Assembly: GCA_029817715.1 (NCBI GenBank)
Contig: JARUPY010000605.1
Span: 2,542,001-2,606,000, forward strand
DNA: 64,000 bases
From: Melastoma dodecandrum
Lineage: Eukaryota > Streptophyta > Magnoliopsida > Myrtales > Melastomataceae
Direction: 5' to 3'
Shown here in pieces: positions 1 to 11,346 of this stretch (position 1 is its first letter; each line of letters opens with the position of its first letter). A model generated the notes under the pieces. It worked only from the letters and a program-made list of their open reading frames with translations. It was not told the origin of the DNA and did not search any database. Position numbers and translations under genes: made by a program.

Positions 1-2363
1 CTATCGTGGAAGGGCATATAAACGAATCCTGTGTCCTTAATTCGCTGTTGTTCTTTGAAGGACCCGCAGTCTTCCACGCTGATTGTGCTGAGCTCGGATG
101 AACCGTAGACCTGCAGTGAGAATATGCCTTCTGTACATTCACAGGCGGTGGTTTGACAAATAAACCAGGGCCCACATATTGATGACTGACGCTTTTGGTA
201 TTTGACTGACCCTGTGAAATTTGCGTCTGAGGTTAGCAAATAAACGGGATTTAAAATGGTACATGTCATCGATTCACCATGTTTGCACCTGCAAAGAGAC
301 TTCCATCTTTGCATTGAATTCTGGTGTCGTAATGGGCTCAGCTTCTCTGTTTCTTCTTCTGGCATTTTCTGGTATTTGCCCCACTACCGATTCTGCCCTT
401 TTCCTGAAATTCAAATGACATACCACGCACTATTAAAAGCCGAATGAGACTAGCAGCGACAATCCTTGCGACAGAAAGAAGGCCTACCGTCTCGCTTCTG
501 CATCTCGTTTGGCATCGAATTCTTTACTCGGTGGATATTTGGGCATCATTGATGGATCACAAGGCAGTGGTTTGGTGGTGAAGAACTAACAGGAAAAATA
601 ACCTAAACTGTGAGAATAGACCAAGAGAACTATTCATTGCAGTCGAAAAAGATTGTGTGGAAAATGCTTTACAAATCTTCTACCTCACTTCTTAGGGCAG
701 AAGCTGGTGTTCCTCTTTCCTTTGGTTCGAACATTAGGAGCTTTTCGATCAAAGCCACAGCAACGGGAGGAAGGTCTGTGAATTTTTCAGCCAGCTGTCT
801 TTTGTATTGCACCTGAGATCGAAAAGTTGTAGCATTTGGGAATCTATTGTTCACCCAATAGTCGACTGGAAGGGAGCCACATAGCTTGAAGATTTTATGC
901 AATTGTTCGACCTATGAGAAGATACATTTTCTTGTCACAATGGTGCAAGTAAAACACGGCTTATGCCTAGGAAGGTGGAGATTTGATAAACAAAAACTCT
1001 TCTCCTGACCCTGAGAAAAGAAAAGAAAAACTCCAAACGAATTACCTCAGTTCTTCCAGGCAAGATTGGCTCTCCAGCAAATAACTCTGCCAGGATACAG
1101 CCAGTGCTCCACAAATCTACACCTACTCCATACTGGGTGGCACCAAGCAAAAGCTCGGGGGCCCTATACCAAAGGGTTACAACACGAGTTGTGAGCGGCT
1201 GCTTTTGGTCTGGATGGAAAAAGGTGGCAAGACCGAAGTCGCCAATTTTGAGAACACCATCATCGCTGATGAGGAGGTTGGAACCCTTTATGTCCCTATG
1301 CAAAACACCACGGCTGTGGCAGTGGTCAAGTCCTTGAAATAACTGCTGCATGTAACATTTGATCTGCAAGATTGTTGTTTACTGTATCACTAAGCACAGA
1401 AATTCTGCGAGATATAAGCCCACCACTAGCAACTAGACTTTGAATGGCCTCTAAATCATCCTCAGGAGATGTGCAATGAAAATTTTGGAAAGTAAAAGAG
1501 GAAGGAAGAGGGTCACCATACCTGAGGCTGAGTCAACCTGTTTCCTGATCTCGCTAAAATGCCAGCGAGATCATGCTCCATGTACTCAAATACGAGGTAT
1601 AAACTGCCGGAAATCCTTGAAGTGACCACACCCTCGAGCTTCATGACATTTGGATGATTTAGACTACGGAGAATGTGAATCTCCCTAGCCATAAAACGGA
1701 CACTTTCAGGATCCATGTTAGCAAATCGCACCTTCTTCATGGCCACGACTTTACCTGTTTCAAGGTCTTGGGCCTTGTACACAGAGCTATAGGTCCCTTG
1801 CCCAATCTGCATTCATTTGACAAGCATTTCAGATTTATGAGGAATGAACTCCATTAAATCATGCCATAATCTGAGGCAAGCATTGTCGACCATCTCGGAA
1901 TGGATTAAGCAAGGAAAAGACAGAAATCTTTTCTGCTCTAAAAATTCACCTGCTTTAACTTCTTGAATGCCTCTGCTCGTCGAGGCACCAGACCCCTGAT
2001 GGCTTCCCCAGCTACCGATGTTAGCCAGGTTGGCCAGCTGGCAACATTTTCCTCCCTTTCGGCACCATGGGGCAAGCTTACAATCCTAGACATAAAGCCC
2101 CGCTGGCCGTCGGTGAATGCTAAATCCAAGGTCGCCCCTCTTTGATGATGCCCAGGCACAGGCTTCTCACGAGCGAGTTGAGATGGCAACTTCGAAGGCT
2201 GCCTACTCATGGGAACATCATTGATCACACTAACACCTAACCTAATATCATCCACTTTTGTTGGAGCAACCAACTGCACGGGTGACTTCCCTAACTGCGC
2301 CACCTTCATGATCTCAATAACATCCCCATCAACCACTGATTCTTTTGAGCATAAGCAGCCCAT
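1..2363 (-). CDS. CDK-like serine/threonine kinase of the plant CRK/IBS1 type, 3' end cut by the window edge
   Basis: Seven exons are read on the minus strand: 2363-1950, 1806-1522, 1363-1046, 911-684, 585-488, 403-289 and 212-1 (continuing off the window). Each junction has GT/AG and phases agree. The protein starts MGCLCSKE, a Gly2/Cys3/Cys5 pattern typical of N-myristoylation plus palmitoylation, so plasma-membrane attachment is likely. The kinase core follows: glycine loop IGQGTYSSVYKA, catalytic Lys in VVAMKKV, PESVRFMAREI at the PSTAIRE-like helix position, HRDIKGSN catalytic loop, DFGLA, and VVTLWYRAPELLLG. After the kinase come a PCDPS..PKYPPSKEFDAK stretch and a basic, Ser-rich tail. 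This order matches the plant CDK-like family around IBS1/At1g54610-type proteins. All catalytic residues seen are intact. The substrate is unknown and the stop codon lies outside the window. Confidence 0.92.
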
Positions 2364-3333
2364 GCTTCGCCCAAACTCTCAACCCTGCCGCTTGTTCCAC
2401 ACCTTCTACGAGCTTCTGCTCCAACCATTACGGACCCCTCAGATTCTTTCCCTTCTATGCTGCTGAAATCCAGACAGCATATAACCAAATGTAAAGGGGT
2501 ACAATCCCTCGAGGCACGGTGGATATCCTTAATATCCCGGGCACAAAAGATGTCTTCACGGGAGTTAGAACAAGCAGAAATGCGTGCAGATCTTCAAAGT
2601 TAGGATTTTGGACAAAACCCAGAAACAGGAATCCAGCGACAGATCCAAAATGTATGACCAACTCAAAACAAACACAACTAAAATGAAACCTGCAAGAATC
2701 CCAGAAACTAAAACTCGACTCGGGACTTTTCTGGGGAGAGGAGAGAATCGGAAATGTTGATAATGAGATGTATCCGACTTAGACGTCTGCACGATGGCAG
2801 AAACGGAAAGGGGGGGGGAGGGGGGAATTCCCTTATCCTCGTCTTCATCCTTCCCGTTCTTGCCCTTCTTGTCGTTGATGTTGTTAGTACGTGGATGGAT
2901 ATGGAGGGAGAACATCGCTACAATCGCGGGGAGACCAATCAATCTTCTCCCGTTACCCAAAAACAGGAACAAGCAAAAGAAATCAGACATCCTCCGAAGT
3001 AACGTCCTAAACAACACTAACATCTTCCCGGGAATCTTAGGAGGGCGACGCAGTCAACCGTCACCGACGTCAGTCAGTGCTAGTCGAAGGAAGGGGACAG
3101 CGCTTTCATGGCGGCGGGGATCGGTGCGTACTCGGGGAACGGAATAGGACCAAGGATCGCCCCGCTTTCAAGGTTCCTCTGAGAAAACGACAACGTGCGA
3201 GGCAGTTATGTATTGTTTGGGCACCATCCAATGCTATGGCGACACGTGGAAGCATGCCCTAATATTTTAAACTCACCTAGAAGGGATGCATACATTACGT
3301 ATTAAAACTTGTTTTAGGCGATTCATGTGAATA
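2364..3333. other. Upstream region and probable 5' leader of the kinase gene
   Basis: There is no coding gene here. The stretch has a G-run near 2810-2825 and CT/GA-rich DNA consistent with an untranslated leader and promoter of the minus-strand kinase. The long minus-strand open frame at 3023-2565 has no recognisable domain and is treated as chance or leader sequence. Confidence 0.4.
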
Positions 3334-6300
3334 GTCGAAACTAGGGGCTGAGGATAGGTTCCGAATAAAATCAAAAACCGGTATCATAAGGTCGGTGTTA
3401 GTACAGCTTCTCGAATAGATCGGGTAGATTTTATGTTTTAAATTTTTGAAAATCGACGATACCAAGTACGATTTTAGGTTCTCTCATCGGAACCAACCCG
3501 GAGAATATGTAACTTAACCTAAATTTTACCTAAGATAATTGGCCACCACGCCCGGTGGACATAATTTAGACTAAATAAGCAAATAAATTATGAGGATAAA
3601 GGGGAGACCGGAAGGGAAGGGTTTCCATTATTCACTTTTCTCACATCACTTCATTTCTTGCACAAAAGGGAGAGGACGAAGGGAGGAGCACGGCGGGTGA
3701 TCCGAGCTTGGGAAGGAAGGACGGCGTGGAAGCTTGGTGGGCGACTTGGACTTGGAAAGGAGGCACAACGCTAGGGCCGAAGAGTATTTACTTGCAGATC
3801 AAGACAAGGCTAAGGTACGTTTCACTTTCCCTCGAAGATCTGTGCTTGTTCACTGATTTGGGAACTAAGGGTGAACTCATGTATAGACGTATGTATTACA
3901 CACCATGGATGATCGATCTCGGATGGAAAGCATTGGTTTGTGTGTGTACGTTGGGGCTCGGAGGGTAGAGGGGAACGATAACAGCCGGAATGAAAGAAAA
4001 GTTATCCCATTTCACCCCTGAATGATCGAGACGCTAAATGAGGCATTTTATATCTAAGTTAGGACAAAAATGAAACAACTTTCTTACCGAGTAATATTGG
4101 GTCGAGTACGCCACTCCTCTTCCCTGCCCCGGTTCTAGGCTATGGCGCAAATGTGGTGATGGAAACTGAACAACCTTCGGACTAAGAAGGCGACGACGAC
4201 TGCGGGGCAAAAGTTAAGTGCTATTGGGGCAGAACCTGAACCCCATGAACATAGGGAGTGGACGGACGAATTGGGTGTGAAGCAATCTACTTCTCTTAAA
4301 ACGCTGATAATAGACCCTTGGGAGGTTGGTTATGTGATATTGGACGGACGCTGGTTATATGATTTAATAATCTATGGTTTGATTTGTTAGATTGTCCGAA
4401 TTATAAGATGAATCCCGTTTCTGACAACAATGAGGCTCAAACAACTGGTATTCAAGGAATTTTGGCTTCAATAGCAGCCAATCTTCGTACTGCTCCTAAG
4501 CTTAAGGTAACCGGCAAAAAAAATATAAAGTCTAATGTTTGGGATCATTTTGCGAAAATTTTGAATAAGAGGAATCATAAGGCAGAGAATGTGAAGTGCA
4601 TTTGTTGTAACAATGTGTACAAGTATAATCCTAATTGGGGCACTTCAACGATGTTGAAGCATATTAATAGTTGTCGAAAGTTTCCTCATATTATGGATAA
4701 GAGACAAAAGATGTTTGCTAGCAGCAAGGCAGAAGGAAGCACAAGTAGTAATGTTTTATTTACTTGGGTGTTTGATCAAGAATGTTGCAGAGATATGTTT
4801 GCTAGGATGATTATTGTGGATGAACAACCTTTTTCACTTGTCGAACATGAAGGTTTTCGCGTGTTTGTTAATGTTTTACAACCTGCTTTCAAGCTTGTTT
4901 CTCGATTCACTATTGCTAAAGATTGCATGAAGTTTTTCATGAGTGAGAAGATTCTGCTCAAAACTTTTATTGGCTCTTTGAACTCTCGAGTTGTCTTTAC
5001 AACTGATACATGGACTTCCAATCAGAACTTGAACTATCTGTGTCTTACTGCTCATTTTATTGACGATGAATGGAAGTTGCATAAACACATATTGAGTTTT
5101 GTGGTTACGTCTAGCCATAAAGGGAAGGAAATTGGTAGAATGGTTGAGAAATGCATTATTGATTGGGGAATACAATATTGTATTTCTACTGTGATAGTTG
5201 ACAATGCAAGCTCTAATGATGTTGTAGTGAAATACTTGAAAATTAAGCTCATCGAAAGCAGCTCCTTGATCTTAGCAGGTGAGTTTTTTCATATGAGATA
5301 CACAACACATATCTTGAATTTAGTTGTGAAGAATGGCTTGAGTGATGTTTGTGAATCTATAAGTCGAGTGCGGAAGATGATCGTTATATCAGGAGCTCTT
5401 CATCTAGATTTGATCATTTTCAAAAGTGTGTTATGAAAGAAATAATTCCACATAAAGGTTCAGTTTGCCTTGATATGGTAACTGATGGAACTCAACTTAT
5501 TTGATGTTAGAGACTGCTGTGAAATTTTAGGAAGGCATTTGACATATTAGAAGAAGACGATTTGGCAATGAGTGTTGAGCTCCAATATGACTTGCTAAAT
5601 AGTGTAGACTGGTCGAACTTGAAAGTGATAATTAAATTTCTGAAGAAGCTTTATGATGCTACTAAGAGGTTGTCGGGTTCTTTGTATGTGACATCAAATT
5701 CCTATTTCGAAGTAGTTAGTATACTTACTATTTTGAATGATTGGGAAAATACAGAAAGAGATGTTCAACTTCAAATTATGTCGCACAAAATGAGGGAAAA
5801 GTTTGACAAGTACTTTGGCAGTATGGAGAATTGTAATATGATGGTCTTAATTGTTGTTGTATTGGATCCACGCTACAAGCTGAATTTTGTCAAGTTTTGC
5901 TGCAAGAAAGTGTATCGTAATGATTCATAAGTGATTAAATTGATAGTTGAAAGGCTGAAGTTTGTTTTACAACGTTATTTGAGTATTATGGGCATTCTTC
6001 TGTTACAAATATGGTTAAAAATGATGCGCTTTCTTGTAATAAAGTTGTAGAGCATGTTGGATTAAGTAGTGGTTCTACTTTGGATGATGGTTGTGAGATG
6101 TATGAGAATCTTCAGCATGACTACATGAGATACATGGAGGAAGAGTTGAATGTAAGAGGTAAATCTGAATTTGAGTGATACTTGGAAGACAAATGTGAAG
6201 AGTGTAAGGCTAATTTTGATGTTTTAGGTTAGTGGAAAAGTAATGTCATAAAGTATTCCATTTTGCCTTGTATTGCGATAGATATTTTAGCCATCCATGT

Positions 6301-7151
6301 ATCAACGGTTGCTTCTAAATCTGCTTTTAGTACGTTGGGCCGTGTGTCGGATTGCTACAGTAGTTCAATGACTTCTAAAGTTGTTGAGGTATTAATATGT
6401 GTACAAGATTGGCCAAGATCCCATTTGTCTCCTGTTAATATAGAGGAGAACATAAAAAATGTCGAAAGATATTAACAAAGTATTTTAATTATTTCGACTT
6501 GAGTCATGATGTTTTTTCTACTTCTAAGTTTGCGTATCATTCGCTCACATTTTATTTATATGACTTGTTTACGTAGATTTTGCCAATATTAATTCAGACA
6601 TTAAGGATATTTGAAGGCTCAAAAGTCCGTCATTAAGGATTGCTCTAATTTTTGCATGTTTGAAGGTATTCTCTTTGCTCATGTGCCATATGTTGATCTT
6701 ATCCATGTCTATTAAAGTTGCTGGAAAGGATTATTCGCATATAAATGATTGTGCCTTACCATGTTTTGTACGACTCATGAGATGAATGAACATCATGGCG
6801 TTTGACCTTTTTGAGGGAATAGTTTAACTACAATTTCAATTGATGTTATGTTTTAATACACCTTGCGTTTGCTTGTATAATTTCGTTTCTTTTCTAGTTA
6901 GGATATAGTACAAAGTACATGTATCCAAATGATTTTGATGTTTTTATATTGATCATAGGGATGAATTTAATATAGAAGTGTGGACATAATACAGGAAATA
7001 GTATCACCGGTATCAAAATCGACGGATTAGTTCTTGAATAATTCTTTAAACCATAAAATATGGTTCTAAATTTTAAGAATAAGGAATCCGATTGTAGAGC
7101 AGGTTCCAGATATCTCGAACTACCCAGAAACCTCCTCACCCTAGTCAAAAT
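3334..7151 (+). mobile_element. hAT-superfamily DNA transposon, full-length but inactive, with 8-bp target duplication
   Basis: The element runs from 3342 to 7143 (about 3.8 kb). Its ends begin TAGGGGCTGAGGATAGG and, read inward from the other side, TAGGGTGAGGAGG: short imperfect terminal inverted repeats. The flanking 8-mers are GTCGAAAC (3334-3341) and GTCAAAAT (7144-7151), 6 of 8 identical, and both differences are transitions. Eight-bp target duplications are diagnostic of hAT. Both subterminal regions also carry a CCGGTATC core. The interior holds a broken Ac-like transposase on the plus strand. The 3342-4383 part shows no clear coding and is presumably leader or promoter. Confidence 0.82.
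4384..6475 (+). pseudogene. Decayed hAT (RICESLEEPER/Ac-type) transposase
   Basis: The first frame (4384-5436; first ATG at 4408) holds a BED-type zinc finger with NVWDHF, CICC and LKHINSC, then the hAT catalytic region with TTDTWTS and IVDNASSND. The frame breaks near 5375-5400. A second frame continues with SSSSRFDHFQKC and VCLDM up to stops at about 5500. Sequence resumes at about 5535-5930 with EEDDLAM and LDPRYKL. The C-terminal dimerisation domain is at about 6170-6475 (DILAIHVSTVASKSAFSTLG). Several stops and frameshifts interrupt it, so no full transposase can be made. It lies inside the hAT element whose ends are at 3342 and 7143. Confidence 0.88.
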
Positions 7152-7473
7152 ATGAATGACATAATTTATAAAAAAAAAAGGTGAGTATGTAACGGGGGAG
7201 TAGAGATAAGAAGTGGAAGATGGCAGACATGGAAGGCATGCAAGAGTGTCCAAAGGAAGAGCGAAAGCCTAACATTCGTCACCAACCTAAGCCATCTGCG
7301 TGTTACGTGGTGCTTTGGCTTCTTGTCCCAAGTTCTTCCTCATCTCCTCTCCTCTCCCCACTGTCACTGCCGCTTGCTGAAGCCCCTCTTCTTCTTCTTC
7401 TTCTTCTTCTTCTTCCTGCATAACCGATCGAACCCAGCAAAGATTAGATCAGATCTGGATTACTGAACTGGTA
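7152..7473 (+). promoter_or_regulatory. Promoter and leader of the HSD gene, with a CTT microsatellite
   Basis: The stretch between the hAT target duplication and the ATG at 7474 is C/T-rich and holds an uninterrupted CTT repeat at about 7388-7415. Pyrimidine-rich leaders are common in plant genes. No firm TATA box was identified. The hAT element ends only about 320 bases upstream of the start codon, so it may lie within the original promoter. Confidence 0.4.
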
Positions 7474-9049
7474 ATGGATATAGTGAACAGGTTGCTGAAC
7501 TGGGTCGTCCCCCCAACCAGCCTCGTCATCCTCGCCTTTGCCTGGCCCGCCCTCTCCTTTGTCTCCGCCTGTGAGTGGCTCTACAACGCCTTCTACCCCG
7601 AGGACATTGATGACAAGGTTGTTGTCATCACCGGCGCCTCCTCTGGCATCGGCGAGGTACGTTTTGTATGTGTCCTTTCCCCTGTTGGGATCCGCATGGG
7701 ATGAGGGGCTTCTGAGGAGACGAGGTTCTTGTTCGTGTTGGTGCAGCAAATAGCATATGAGTACGCCAAAAGGAGGGCCAACCTCGTGCTCGTGGCTCGG
7801 AGGGAGTTCCGGCTTAAGGGGATCGCAGAGAATGCCAGGAGGCTAGGTGCTAGGCATGTGCTCACTGTTGCGGCCGACGTAGTGAGGGAAGACGATTGCA
7901 AGAGGTTCATCAATGAGGCCGTAAACCTCTTTGGGCGAAGTAAGTCCGAGAAACCTCGATGCATGATGATGTAGAAATGGGGATGGTGCCGATATGAGGA
8001 CTATAATTGAATGTTCGATACATGAGGGCTTAGTTTGAGAAACCGGTGCTGCGATTGGACCTGCCTAGAAAGCTGTCCAACGATGAATTGGCATTAATTT
8101 TTTGCAGTCGATCATCTGGTAAACACAGCAAGTCTCGGACACACCTTCTATTTCGAAGAGGTCACGGACACATCCGTCTTTCCCCTGCTGATGGTGCGAA
8201 TATCTGTTGTGTTCCTTTGAAAACGGACCTTCGCATCTTGGACATAGATTCTAATTTCCTTGTTGCTTGGCAGGATATAAACTTCTGGGGAAACGTGTAT
8301 CCGACCTACGTCGCTTTGCCTTACCTACACGAGACTCGCGGGAAGATCGTGGTCAACGCATCGGTGGAGAACTGGTTGCCTCTGCCAAGGATGAGTCTAT
8401 ACTCGGTATGTAAATTCAACGGAATATTGGTATTCACGGGGCTAGTCATTTTATCCTTTCTCGCTGGTTCTTTGAATAGGCTGCAAAAGCGGCGTTGGTG
8501 AACTTCTACGAGACTATGAGATTCGAACTGAAGGAAGAAGTCGGGATAACAATCGCTACCCATGGTTGGATTGGTGCCGAGATGACTCGAGGAAAGTTCA
8601 TGCTCGAGGAAGGTGCCGAGATGCAGTGGAAAGAGGAACGGGAGGTAAGCACGTCGATACACGTCCCCAACTTAGCCCAACAAAACACATCCGGGTTTCA
8701 ATAACATCAACTCTGTCAGGTCCATGTGACTGGTGGACCAGTGGAAGAGTTTGCGAAACTGATAGTATCCGGGGCATGTCGAGGGGAGCCCTACGTCAAG
8801 TACCCGAGCTGGTACGACGTGTTCCTGCTGTACAGGGTGTTTGCCCCCAAAGTCCTGCAGTGGACGTTTCGCCTACTCCTCGCGACACACAGCGCAAGGA
8901 GGACATCCCTGGTGGGAACAGGGAGGCCTCTCGCAATCATGGAAGGGAACGGGAGGCATCCCTCAATCACAGAAGGGAACGGGAGACCCTTACTCCTGGT
9001 CGGGTCGCCGAGCCACGCATCGCCGTCCTCCTCGCAGAGGATGGAATGA
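7474..9049 (+). CDS. 11-beta-hydroxysteroid dehydrogenase-like protein (steroleosin-type short-chain reductase)
   Basis: Six exons: 7474-7656, 7747-7939, 8108-8193, 8274-8405, 8480-8644 and 8720-9049, with consistent phases, giving about 362 residues (family members are near 350). The N-terminus is a hydrophobic anchor with a PP turn (residues about 7-35), as in oil-body steroleosins. The Rossmann cofactor motif TGASSGIG is at 53-60. HLVNTAS replaces the NNAG-type motif and is usual for plant HSDs. The catalytic Tyr and Lys are in YSAAK (197-201), preceded by GKIVVNAS and WLPLPRMS. The expected role is NADP(H)-dependent oxidoreduction of a sterol or brassinosteroid-like substrate at oil bodies or ER. 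The C-terminal tail carries a 10-residue duplication (see the repeat at 8924-8983). Exact substrate unknown. Confidence 0.93.
8924..8983 (+). repeat. 30-bp in-frame minisatellite (two units) in the HSD tail
   Basis: Two 30-base units (8924-8953 and 8954-8983) start AGGC and end GAAGGGAACGGG. They encode two near-copies of a ten-residue segment with the shared core EGNGR. The duplication is in frame and enlarges the variable C-terminal tail, downstream of the catalytic domain. Confidence 0.8.
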
Positions 9050-11346
9050 CAAGTGTTCTGGTAAGGTTTTTGTCTCACGAATAATGTTTTCTTTCATAAT
9101 TCGAGTGGTTTGGTATGGGATTTGGATTGTAATAAGATGGAGTCATCGGATTGGAATTTATTCGAGGTAAAATCTAACAAATACAATTCACGTCTTCACG
9201 TGTCAACTTATCACTGCTGCCATCTTCTTCCATGGATCTGCTTGTGATGAAGGTCGTGTTGACGGCCATCACGGCATACGCTGAAGCGGGAAGTTGAGCT
9301 TGTCGGAGGCTGACGACCCGCGAAGGCATACGAACCCAGCCAAAGCCGTTCCTGGGTTCTGGGGAACCGAACCTGATCTCGGAAACCCACTTCCCCCAAT
9401 TACATCGCCGGACTCCAGCGTACTTCCTTCATACTGCCGTGACCGCCTCTCCTCGTGGGTGCTCATTTCCCGGCTAAGTCCGAATTCAAAAACGGGCAGC
9501 TGACTTGGAATGTTGTAAGAAGCCGACAAAGCTTTCGAGCGTTTGGAACGGGGTTCTAAAAATGGGGCCTGCCTTTGTTTTGTCGCCGGTGGGAAGAAAG
9601 CAGGGGGAGCAGCCACCGTATGAAATAAACTCGATTCGATTTCATACCAAAACTAAGTCCCACTTAATGTCAAGGCCATACACCTTGTGATACAAGAATG
9701 GCCGTCAACTCACCCAAGCTTCAGCCCTCGTTGATTAACAGTTCTGGTTCCGTTCCATTCAGGTTGGTTCGATTGCTGCTGGCGGACGGTATGATAATCT
9801 TACAGATATGTTCAGAAACAAGCAGGTTCCGTCCGTTGGTGTCTGCCCAGTGTTGAAATGTAAAAGCCCCCATTCGCTATAATGGAGCAGCTCCAGAAAG
9901 ATCAAAATCGCTCATGGTTGGATGCATTTTCATTTGCTCGGTGAAAACTGGTAGTACGAGCTACAGAGACCCAGGTTGGCGCTCGTGGGAGAAAGGGAAA
10001 CGGGAGTCATGAAGCTGATGGACATCGACTGAGCCAAGGAGGTTCCAGGGATGCAAATCATCAAGGAGCTCAAGAATCGGTCTATACACTATGCGCATTT
10101 TTGTTTTGCACCCAGAAAACTATAATACCCTTAACCTCTTCGTACAAACAAAACCAAAAACACTCTTCCTAACTATGGGATGGAAGATGAGTCTTTCTTG
10201 TAACAATGAGGTAGGAACAAATTCTTTGTCCTAACCCAAAAGCCAACCCCACATCTGCCCGAACTCTTGACTTTATCCCCCACCCCCCAATGCCGGAAAC
10301 GAGGAATGCCGTGATGGGATTGGGAGAAGACCCTCTCGGGCAAAATTGGAACCGATTCCATTACAAATAACTCTGTTTTCCCCAACTGGGTTGTTGAATT
10401 TTTTTTAGCTGCTGGTTTTGAACACACCCACGCGCCCTGCAAAATCTAAGGTTCACAGTTTTTGATCCTCCATTTGTGCACACAGAATCTTGGGCTGAAA
10501 TTCTCTGCTATCTTGTGCTTGAGAAAATTCCCTCCCCTCCTACCTCCCCCACCATTTTGTTTTTGCCCCCATGTTTTTATTTGGCATAATTGATTGGGAC
10601 GTGTTTGGTTTCCAAAACTGGGGACTTACTCAGTCGTGATTACTCACTCACCCTAAGGTCGATCCAGTCAATAATCAGCCGGCGTTGTTATTAATTTTGA
10701 AGACTGGAAGCTGTTGTGTCCTTGTCAATAGTGATTAAAGCATGATGATATACACCACAGCTATTTAAACCTATACACAACTCCTGGCAATAATAATTCT
10801 TACCATACCAACCCCCCTATGATGTAATAACTTGTCTCAACTTTTTTCTTAGATTTTTACTTGGTTGGCTGTCTACTCAGTGGAAAACTTCCAACATATT
10901 TTTTATGAATTATACTCCTTATTCATATATATATAAATACGTAATAGAAAATATAAAATAATATACACCACATCTTTTTCTTACCTAAGCCAAAAGGCAA
11001 GCATATTACACAGTTCAGATGGGGGAGTCATGCAGATCGGAAAGACATCAGATCTTATCCCACCCAAAACTCTTTCTCTCAGACATTTCAGATAACATTT
11101 CCCACCCGAGAATTATACTTTATATTTATTTTTTTTCCCTCTAAGACAATGATGATGAGTCGTTGATTTCTGGTAAGAACACATCCCCCCCCCCCCGCTT
11201 TTATTGCTTCCTCTACGCACTCGTTCCTAAACTGCCCGCGATCGAGAGTTGATTGTGAAAGATGAAATTTTGAGGGAAGGAGGTTAGTCTATCCCCCTTG
11301 TTGAAGCAAACCCACCTCCCCGATTCGCCCCCGAAGCTCTCTGATA
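9050..11346. other. Intergenic region between HSD and the membrane-protein gene
   Basis: The HSD 3' UTR probably ends near 9170. A GC-richer stretch at 9210-9620 contains open frames on both strands, but none has a recognisable motif or good splice context. 10440-11200 is plain AT-rich spacer with homopolymers, including a C-run near 11188-11198. The last 150 bases before 11347 are the likely leader of the next gene. No RNA gene or mobile element was recognised. Confidence 0.4.

Noticed and set aside
2565..3023. 152-residue minus-strand frame upstream of the kinase
   Set aside because: Low-complexity composition, no domain, lies where the kinase leader is expected, and does not start at an ATG in good context.
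3708..3968. 86-residue plus-strand frame
   Set aside because: Lies inside the hAT element upstream of its transposase and matches no transposase motif; probably leader sequence.
9269..9616. 115-residue open frame on the minus strand in GC-richer DNA
   Set aside because: Starts at a GTG, has no recognisable motif, and the plus strand has similar open frames; likely chance.
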